The position numbers were made by a program, and so were the translations under genes. Below are positions 1 to 3,733 of a stretch of 5,935 nt of DNA, in pieces. Under the pieces are notes generated by a model that saw nothing but the letters and a program-made list of their open reading frames with translations, was not told the DNA's origin and did no database searches. The DNA is from Clostridium sp. CAG:921 (lineage in GTDB: Bacteria > Bacillota > Clostridia > TANB77 > CAG-465): assembly GCA_000433135.1 (NCBI GenBank), contig HF991960.1, positions 6,451-12,385 on the forward strand, given 5' to 3'. Positions within the stretch are counted from its first letter, which is position 1. Every line of letters starts with the position of its first letter.

Positions 1-159
1 ATTCAGGTAGTTGATGCAGCTACACCTAAGGAGTTTTCTAAAAAATTTAGAAGCATTTGTTTGCATAGGTTAAATTATGATCCACCTGTTTATGGAACTA
101 AAAAGAAAGAAAAGAGTATGTTTGCAGGTATTGATGAGTGGCTTAGAAATGAGAAATAG
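1..159 (+). CDS. C-terminal end of an unrecognised protein (partial at 5' end)
   Basis: The first reading frame is open from base 1 to a TAG at 157-159 and gives the last 52 residues of a protein whose start lies outside the window. The tail is basic in its first half (KEFSKKFRS, then a KKKEK run near residues 35-39) and ends in FAGIDEWLRNEK. There is no membrane segment or signal in the visible part. Codon use (AGA, AAA, TTA) matches the rest of the region, and a strong terminator follows 38 bases after the stop, which supports a real gene end. I do not recognise the family from this fragment. It is separated from the CorA gene by a terminator and a new promoter, so the two are probably not one operon. 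Confidence 0.75.
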   Translation: MQVVDAATPKEFSKKFRSICLHRLNYDPPVYGTKKKEKSMFAGIDEWLRNEK

Positions 160-197
160 TTTTATTTTTGCTATAATGTTATAATGTTATATAATAT

Positions 198-244
198 AAA
201 AAAGTACTTAGTAGTATTAATTAATACTATTAAGTATTTTTTTT
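198..244 (+). terminator. Rho-independent terminator of the upstream gene
   Basis: A long AT-rich inverted repeat: the left arm (198-220) and right arm (221-244) pair almost completely, with two G:U pairs when read as + strand RNA. It ends in a run of eight T at 237-244. The arms meet at a TTAATTAA centre, so the RNA loop would be formed from this. An A-run on the left side could give some function in the other direction too, but on the minus strand the two G:U pairs become A/C mismatches, so + is the better direction. It closes the gene ending at 159. Confidence 0.9.
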
Positions 245-276
245 GACTAAAAATTATGTAAAGTATGACTACTTTG

Positions 277-305
277 TTGACAAAATTTAAGTAGAGTATT
301 AAAAT
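277..305 (+). promoter_or_regulatory. Sigma-A type promoter of the corA unit
   Basis: TTGACA at 277-282, a 17-base spacer and TAAAAT at 300-305, one mismatch to consensus overall. The predicted transcript start is near 312, giving a leader of roughly 55 bases before the start at 367. That leader is too short for an M-box magnesium riboswitch. The -35 box lies inside overlapping small inverted repeats (AAAGTA/TACTTT at 260-275 and TTTGT/ACAAA at 273-284), which could be a repressor site. Confidence 0.8.
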
Positions 306-350
306 ATTAGATATGAATTAATTTAAACTTAGAATATTATATATGATGGA

Positions 351-360
351 AAGGGATGTG
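351..360 (+). promoter_or_regulatory. Ribosome binding site that sets the corA start
   Basis: AAGGGATGTG, continuing into ATAAAT before the ATG at 367, resembles the usual GAGGTGATAAATATG arrangement with one changed base. The in-frame ATGs at 343 and 346 lie upstream of or next to this site and have no purine-rich sequence in front of them, so 367 is preferred. Confidence 0.65.
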
Positions 361-366
361 ATAAAT

Positions 367-1317
367 ATGATAAATATATATAAATCAAATGTGAGTACAG
401 GAAAATTAGATTTAGTGGAAATACCAGAAAAAGGTTGCTGGATTAATATGGTTAAACCAACAGAAGATGAAATAAAGAAAGTAGCAAGCTTAATTAAAAT
501 AGATGAGCAAACATTAAGATACCCACTTGATATGGCAGAAAAAGCACATATTGATGAGTCAGATGAGGATAGTACAATACTTATTGTAGTAGATTCACCT
601 ATAACAGAAACATCGAAAAATGAAAAATTATATACAACACTTCCAATTGGATTAATATTTGTTAGAGATGATATGTTTATTTCAATATCTAATGCAAATA
701 TTAATGCTATTGATACAATATTAAATAAAGCCAAAAATAACTATGTCCAAACTGAGAAAAAATCAAGGTTTGTATTTCAAATACTTTTTGAAATAGCTCA
801 GGATTATGTTAAATATCTAAACTATATTAGTAAAGATATCGAGTACTTTGAATCACATATGATAAAAAGTATGAAAAACAGTGATTTGCAAAAACTAATG
901 AAATTTCAAAAAACTATGATTTATTTTAATACTTCAGTAAAAGGAAATCAAGTTGTTTTAGAAAAACTTAGTAGAGGAAAATCAATAAAATTATATGATG
1001 AAGATGAAGATATTTTGGAAGATACAATGATTGAAAATAGACAAGCAATGGAAATGATTCAAACATATGGTGAAATATTAAATGGAATAATTGATATACT
1101 AGGAACAATGGTATCTAATAATTTAAATATTGTTATGAAAGTATTAACTTCAATTACTGTTATAATTTCAATTCCAACCCTTATTTCTAGTTTCCTTGGA
1201 ATGAATGTAGAGTTTCCATTTAATACTAGTATTATAGGGTTTTATGAGGTAGTTGTTATTTCTGTGCTTGTTACTGCAATTGTTACAATAATACTTAAAA
1301 AAAGAAATATGTTATAA
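367..1317 (+). CDS. corA: CorA-family magnesium/cobalt (divalent cation) transporter
   Basis: A 316-residue membrane protein expected to move Mg2+ (possibly Co2+ or Ni2+) passively through a homopentameric channel in the cell membrane. The layout fits the family: a soluble N-terminal domain (about 1-120, opening MINIYKS and with the GCWINMVKPTEDEI region near 23-36), a long helical stalk (about 120-257), a first membrane helix at about 259-277 ending in the family signature GMN at 278-280, a short outer loop, a second membrane helix at about 289-310, and a basic cytoplasmic tail KKRNML. Length is normal for CorA. The frame is open from 343, but the start at 367 is chosen from its ribosome site and because it gives a typical N-terminus. 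It is first gene of a two-gene unit; the next gene starts 12 bases after its stop. Metal preference cannot be read from the sequence. Confidence 0.93.
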   Translation: MINIYKSNVSTGKLDLVEIPEKGCWINMVKPTEDEIKKVASLIKIDEQTLRYPLDMAEKAHIDESDEDSTILIVVDSPITETSKNEKLYTTLPIGLIFVRDDMFISISNANINAIDTILNKAKNNYVQTEKKSRFVFQILFEIAQDYVKYLNYISKDIEYFESHMIKSMKNSDLQKLMKFQKTMIYFNTSVKGNQVVLEKLSRGKSIKLYDEDEDILEDTMIENRQAMEMIQTYGEILNGIIDILGTMVSNNLNIVMKVLTSITVIISIPTLISSFLGMNVEFPFNTSIIGFYEVVVISVLVTAIVTIILKKRNML

Positions 1318-1318
1318 T

Positions 1319-1323
1319 TGGAG
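1319..1323 (+). promoter_or_regulatory. Ribosome binding site that sets the start of the GME-fold gene
   Basis: TGGAG, six bases before the ATG at 1330 and just after the corA stop (TAA at 1315-1317). A TTG at 1318 is also in frame, but it would lie on top of this site and has no ribosome site of its own, so ATG 1330 is preferred. Confidence 0.7.
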
Positions 1324-1329
1324 AAAAAT

Positions 1330-2076
1330 ATGAATACTTTGATTATAGATCATAGAATGAGAAATGATGAAAAGAAAATCTTAAAAAGTATTGGATATAA
1401 CCTAATTGAGCTTCCAGAAAATGAAAATGTGTATTATGAGATATCATCACATGTGGATATATTTGCGTGTTTGGTAAAAGATACTCTTGTTTTAGAAGAA
1501 AAAACTTATGAATTACTTGAAAATGTAATACATAATAACAGTAATATAAATATAGTTAAAGGAAAGAGCATGGCTAGAGGAGACTATCCAAATGATGTTA
1601 GATATAATGTATGTATTGTTGGAAAGTATGCAATAGGAAATTTTAAGTTTGTTGATGATGTTTTAAAAGAAGTTATCGCTGAAAAATCGTTAGAAAAAAT
1701 AAATATAAATCAAGGTTATAGTAAATGTTCAATAGGAGTATTAGACAATAGGAATGTTGTCGTAACTGATGAGGGAATAGCTAACGTATTATCTAGTTAT
1801 GATCTGGATGTTACTTTGGTGAAAATGAAAGAAAAACAAAGTATAAAGCTATATAATGATGAACATGTATATTCTAGTATGTATGGCTTTATTGGTGGAT
1901 GTATGGCTAGACTTAGCAAAGGCATGTTTTTTTCATTTGATATTTTAAATAAAAATAATTTTTATAATGAAAGTGATTTTTATAAAATTGTTGATTTATT
2001 AGATAAAAAACATATACCTATTATTCAAAATCAAAACAAAGATATAATAGATTATGGAGGAATAATTGAAATATAG
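1330..2076 (+). CDS. DUF6873-like GME-fold (amidinotransferase-related) protein, function unknown
   Basis: A 248-residue soluble protein with no signal or membrane segment. It resembles the clostridial family known as DUF6873, whose fold is that of guanidino-group-modifying enzymes (amidinotransferases, arginine deiminase). Shared features visible here: SSHVDIF at 39-45 (the H-x-D-I element), RGDYPNDVRYNV at 83-94, VGKYAIGN at 97-104, QGYSKCS at 128-134, TDEGIA at 146-151 and GFIGGC at 186-191. H41/D43, C133 and C191 are the residues to look at for catalysis, but no reaction is known for the family and I assign none. The start follows the TGGAG site at 1319-1323. It is the second gene behind corA with 12 bases between, so it is probably cotranscribed. 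No strong terminator follows; only a weak AT hairpin at 2077-2092. The family call is from memory of the motifs, not from a search. Confidence 0.75.
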   Translation: MNTLIIDHRMRNDEKKILKSIGYNLIELPENENVYYEISSHVDIFACLVKDTLVLEEKTYELLENVIHNNSNINIVKGKSMARGDYPNDVRYNVCIVGKYAIGNFKFVDDVLKEVIAEKSLEKININQGYSKCSIGVLDNRNVVVTDEGIANVLSSYDLDVTLVKMKEKQSIKLYNDEHVYSSMYGFIGGCMARLSKGMFFSFDILNKNNFYNESDFYKIVDLLDKKHIPIIQNQNKDIIDYGGIIEI

Positions 2077-2109
2077 TAATGATAATTCATTATTTAGAAG
2101 TAGGTACTA

Positions 2110-2121
2110 TATGTTAACATA
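2110..2121. repeat. 12-bp perfect palindrome upstream of the zincin promoter
   Basis: TATGTTAACATA is a perfect palindrome whose edge is 15 bases before the -35 box at 2137, about -62 to -51 from the predicted transcript start. The place suits a regulator site, but AT-rich palindromes of this length occur by chance, so this is only a candidate. Confidence 0.35.
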
Positions 2122-2136
2122 ATTTTTAAAGAAATA

Positions 2137-2165
2137 TTGACAATTTTTAGCAATTATAGTATAAT
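2137..2165 (+). promoter_or_regulatory. Perfect-consensus sigma-A promoter of the HExxH gene
   Basis: TTGACA at 2137-2142, exactly 17 bases, then TATAAT at 2160-2165: no mismatch to consensus. The start of transcription should be near 2172, giving a leader of about 42 bases. A 13-base dyad, ATTATA-G-TATAAT at 2153-2165, covers the -10 box and could be an operator. An unmodified promoter this good suggests either high expression or tight repression. Confidence 0.9.
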
Positions 2166-2199
2166 AAATACGGTGACTATTGTCTGTTTACATAATTGT

Positions 2200-2206
2200 A
2201 AGGAGG
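2200..2206 (+). promoter_or_regulatory. Strong ribosome binding site of the HExxH gene
   Basis: AAGGAGG with seven bases before the ATG at 2214 is a near-ideal Shine-Dalgarno site and fixes this start. Together with the perfect promoter it predicts strong expression. Confidence 0.85.
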
Positions 2207-2213
2207 ACTTATT

Positions 2214-3092
2214 ATGAAAAATAATGAAATTATAATAATAGAAAAAAATGAAACAAAATTAAAAAAATTGTCAAAAGAAGTGATTGCACTTGTACAATCA
2301 CGGATGTGTAACAACCGATACTTTAGAAGTAAGGTTTTAGATACTGAATTTAAATTTAAGCTTATAAATGATGCTCCAACAAATGGTCTTATGAGGGTTA
2401 ACTTGGAGCTAAATAGTAAGAAAGATACTTTAAAAGGATTTGAAATATCTTATGATATTAACCCTAATGATCCAGTTGAATGGATTAGACTTATTATGGC
2501 TCATGAACTTTATCACTTATTTTATGCAGTAAATTCTGTAGTAAAGTTAGATGGTTACTGTCCATCTGATGGAAGTTACAGTTTTACTACTATACAAAGG
2601 GCCATTAAAGTTGGGGGAGAAACTAAAATTTATGGCAAGCAGTTTGAAGAAAATCTTTGTTGGGTGCTTGCTTACGATACCTGTAAAGGTGTAAATGCTG
2701 GTAAGAAGCGTGGAGTGAATATGGATATATATGATAAACATGTATATTTTATTGAAAATTATTCAGCTCCAATACGAGCTATAATAGAAGCATTTACGGT
2801 AATTCATTGTGATTTAACTAGCATTGAATTTGATAGATCTGCCAATTATGTGCCATATAATAAATTTTATTATTGCATGTCATGTGGAGATATATCATAT
2901 ATCGTAAATAGCTATGATAGTGTACTTGGATGTAATGCATGGTATAATTTAATGAATTATGTGGATGAATACTATCTAAGCCAGAATGAAACTGCCAAAG
3001 AAAAGATATATGCTTCGTTAGATGCATATAAAAATAATAAGGGGAAACGTAGTCAAAAAGTAGTTAGTAATCAGGCTACAGTGTCTGCTTAA
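2214..3092 (+). CDS. Cytoplasmic HExxH zinc metallopeptidase-like protein, distantly ImmA/IrrE-like
   Basis: A 292-residue protein without signal peptide or membrane segment. The key motif is AHELYHLF at 96-103: H97, E98 and H101 form the HExxH zinc site. The stretch QFEENLCWVLAYD at 143-155 lies about 44 residues later, and E145 or E146 is the likely third zinc ligand, as in the gluzincin pattern (E followed by a hydrophobic helix) of ImmA/IrrE-like peptidases. The N-terminal part (about 1-85) is a charged helix then a strand-rich region. The C-terminal part (about 180-292) carries a single CMSC pair at 221-224, is rich in Tyr and Asn, and ends in a basic, then small-residue tail. ImmA relatives usually sit beside an HTH repressor that they cleave; there is none in this window. 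It has its own promoter and strong ribosome site, and ends 10 bases before a shared terminator. Function and substrate are unknown; the zincin call rests on the motif only. Confidence 0.8.
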   Translation: MKNNEIIIIEKNETKLKKLSKEVIALVQSRMCNNRYFRSKVLDTEFKFKLINDAPTNGLMRVNLELNSKKDTLKGFEISYDINPNDPVEWIRLIMAHELYHLFYAVNSVVKLDGYCPSDGSYSFTTIQRAIKVGGETKIYGKQFEENLCWVLAYDTCKGVNAGKKRGVNMDIYDKHVYFIENYSAPIRAIIEAFTVIHCDLTSIEFDRSANYVPYNKFYYCMSCGDISYIVNSYDSVLGCNAWYNLMNYVDEYYLSQNETAKEKIYASLDAYKNNKGKRSQKVVSNQATVSA

Positions 3093-3102
3093 GATGACAC
3101 AA

Positions 3103-3136
3103 AAAAACTACTAAGTGCATGCACTTAGTAGTTTTT
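3103..3136. terminator. Bidirectional intrinsic terminator (perfect 34-bp palindrome)
   Basis: Two 17-base arms (3103-3119 and 3120-3136) are exact reverse complements with no spacer; the centre is GTGCATGCAC. An A-run of seven at 3101-3107 and a T-run of five at 3132-3136 flank it, so read from either side the RNA has a stable hairpin followed by U. The minus-strand direction has the longer U-run. It lies between the convergent genes ending at 3092 (+) and 3203 (-) and most likely ends both. Confidence 0.9.
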
Positions 3137-3189
3137 CGTATATCTAAGCTTTAAAATGTGTGATATTATCACGATAAGCTAGATATGTG
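3137..3189. repeat. Nested inverted repeat in the 3' region of the small minus-strand gene
   Basis: An outer stem pairs ATATCTAAGCTT (3140-3151) with AAGCTAGATAT (3176-3186), leaving one bulged A. Read as + strand RNA it can be extended to 3137/3189 through two G:U pairs. Inside, GTGAT (3160-3164) pairs with ATCAC (3168-3172) around ATT. There is no reading frame here. It lies between the terminator palindrome and the stop of the small gene, so it would be part of that gene's 3' untranslated RNA, or a small structured RNA element. It could also be an old recombination or insertion scar. Confidence 0.45.
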
Positions 3190-3202
3190 GTTTGCAGCTT
3201 TG

Positions 3203-3364
3203 TTATTTTTTTTCTTTTCCTGATTCTAAGAACCGTTGCCAAGCATCAGAAGACGCTAATCCAGATTCAACATAATATTTCTTGAACATTTCAGCCCCTC
3301 CTGGAACCTCTGATAAGTACTCGATAACCTCCTGTAAGTCTTGATCTTCGTAATTAGTAGTCAT
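3203..3364 (-). CDS. Small acidic hypothetical protein, 53 residues
   Basis: Minus-strand gene starting at ATG 3364-3362 and ending at TAA 3205-3203. The start is fixed by AAAAGGAG at 3380-3373, eight bases before it; the frame is open farther upstream to an ATG at 3448, but that part has no ribosome site and codes for an unlike, hydrophobic stretch. The protein is MTTNYEDQDLQEVIEYLSEV followed by PGGAEMF, then three Tyr/Lys/Glu-rich helical-looking parts, with SSDAWQRFLESG near 38-49 and a KEKK end. Net charge is about -5; no Cys, no membrane segment. Hand count gives 60 G+C in 162 bases (37%), above the surrounding genes (samples about 23-37%, mostly near 30%). It uses CGG, GCG, ATC, TTC and GAG codons that are uncommon nearby, which suggests recent transfer. 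I do not recognise the family. It faces the HExxH gene across a shared terminator. Confidence 0.75.
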   Translation of the reverse strand: MTTNYEDQDLQEVIEYLSEVPGGAEMFKKYYVESGLASSDAWQRFLESGKEKK

Positions 3365-3372
3365 AGGTTGTT

Positions 3373-3380
3373 CTCCTTTT
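3373..3380 (-). promoter_or_regulatory. Ribosome binding site of the small minus-strand gene
   Basis: On the minus strand AAAAGGAG is followed by eight bases and then ATG. This strong site separates the real 53-residue start from the longer open frame and is the main evidence that the gene is translated. Confidence 0.8.
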
Positions 3381-3516
3381 CTTAGTGTGGTAAAGTTATA
3401 AAATAAAGGTGCAACTATAATATACTTTAATTCAAAAGGGCTCATCACCCAAAAGAAGTATAATTATTGTATACAAAATTATTTATATAGCTTTTAAGTT
3501 TATTAGTTATGCTATA

Positions 3517-3546
3517 CTTATAACACATTTTACATGAGTATGTCAA
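3517..3546 (-). promoter_or_regulatory. Putative promoter of the small minus-strand gene
   Basis: On the minus strand TTGACA (3546-3541), 18 bases, then TATAAG (3522-3517). With a start near 3510, the mRNA would have an untranslated leader of about 145 bases before ATG 3364, which is long for a 53-residue protein. No riboswitch class was recognised in the leader. Confidence 0.65.
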
Positions 3547-3669
3547 TACTTTCTAATAAATTTATCGAAATAAAAAAAGTAATATACTGAAATATTAAAC
3601 GCAATTTATAGTCATTATTTACATAATTATAAAATAAAATGTTAGATATGCAAATATTAAATTTTTTTA

Positions 3670-3698
3670 TTGCCTAAAAGGCTATTTTTTGGTATAAT
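3670..3698 (+). promoter_or_regulatory. Extended -10 promoter of pcrA
   Basis: TTGCCT at 3670-3675, 17 bases, then TATAAT at 3693-3698 preceded by TGG, which makes an extended -10 (TGnTATAAT). The start of transcription is predicted near 3705, giving a very short leader of about 29 bases. A TTGCCTAAAAGGC mini-hairpin overlaps the -35 box. Confidence 0.8.
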
Positions 3699-3702
3699 TA
3701 TA

Positions 3703-3722
3703 AAGTAAACACAAGTTTACTT
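3703..3722. repeat. 8-bp inverted repeat at the pcrA transcript start (operator or 5' hairpin)
   Basis: AAGTAAAC, four bases (ACAA), GTTTACTT: perfect arms. It covers the predicted +1 and ends one base before the ribosome site. As DNA it could be a repressor operator; its AAAC-N4-GTTT core has the spacing of the SOS box GAAC-N4-GTTC but differs at both outer positions. As RNA it would put a hairpin at the very 5' end next to the ribosome site. Role not shown by sequence alone. Confidence 0.55.
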
Positions 3723-3728
3723 GAGGTG
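3723..3728 (+). promoter_or_regulatory. Ribosome binding site of pcrA
   Basis: GAGGTG, five bases before ATG 3734. It directly follows the inverted repeat, so folding of the repeat could affect access to it. Confidence 0.8.
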
Positions 3729-3733
3729 TAATT

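Larger units (their letters stand above)
3379..3733. other. Divergent intergenic region between the small gene and pcrA
   Basis: About 355 very AT-rich bases with no credible gene on either strand. It holds the promoter and leader of the small minus-strand gene on its left half, the promoter and start-site inverted repeat of pcrA at its right end, a 10-bp palindrome TTGTATACAA at 3467-3476, and a weak GGGC/ACCC-type hairpin around 3438-3450. I see nothing recognisable in 3550-3660. Confidence 0.7.

Noticed and set aside
306..366. M-box (Mg2+) riboswitch before corA
   Set aside because: The leader after the promoter is only about 55 bases, far shorter than an M-box, and shows no matching core.
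318..734. Minus-strand open frame of 138 codons
   Set aside because: It overlaps the corA gene in antisense, has low-complexity Ile/Ser-rich content typical of a mirror of AT-rich coding, and no ribosome site.
2077..2092. Terminator after the GME-fold gene
   Set aside because: TAATGA/TCATTA is a 6-bp stem made almost only of A:T and is followed by just three T, too weak to call.
2547..3027. Two minus-strand open frames (64 and 69 codons) inside the HExxH gene
   Set aside because: Antisense shadows of a gene with a strong promoter, ribosome site and motif; their proteins look like low-complexity readings.
3365..3448. N-terminal extension of the small gene to ATG 3448
   Set aside because: The extra 28 codons contain the ribosome site of the shorter form and have no site of their own.
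3438..3450. Riboswitch-like GGTGATGAGCCC string on the minus strand, as in lysine riboswitches
   Set aside because: Only this short string matches; none of the other conserved junction or stem sequences are present.
3672..3690. GCCT/AGGC hairpin with T-run as a terminator
   Set aside because: The stem is four pairs and it lies on the -35 and spacer of a good pcrA promoter.
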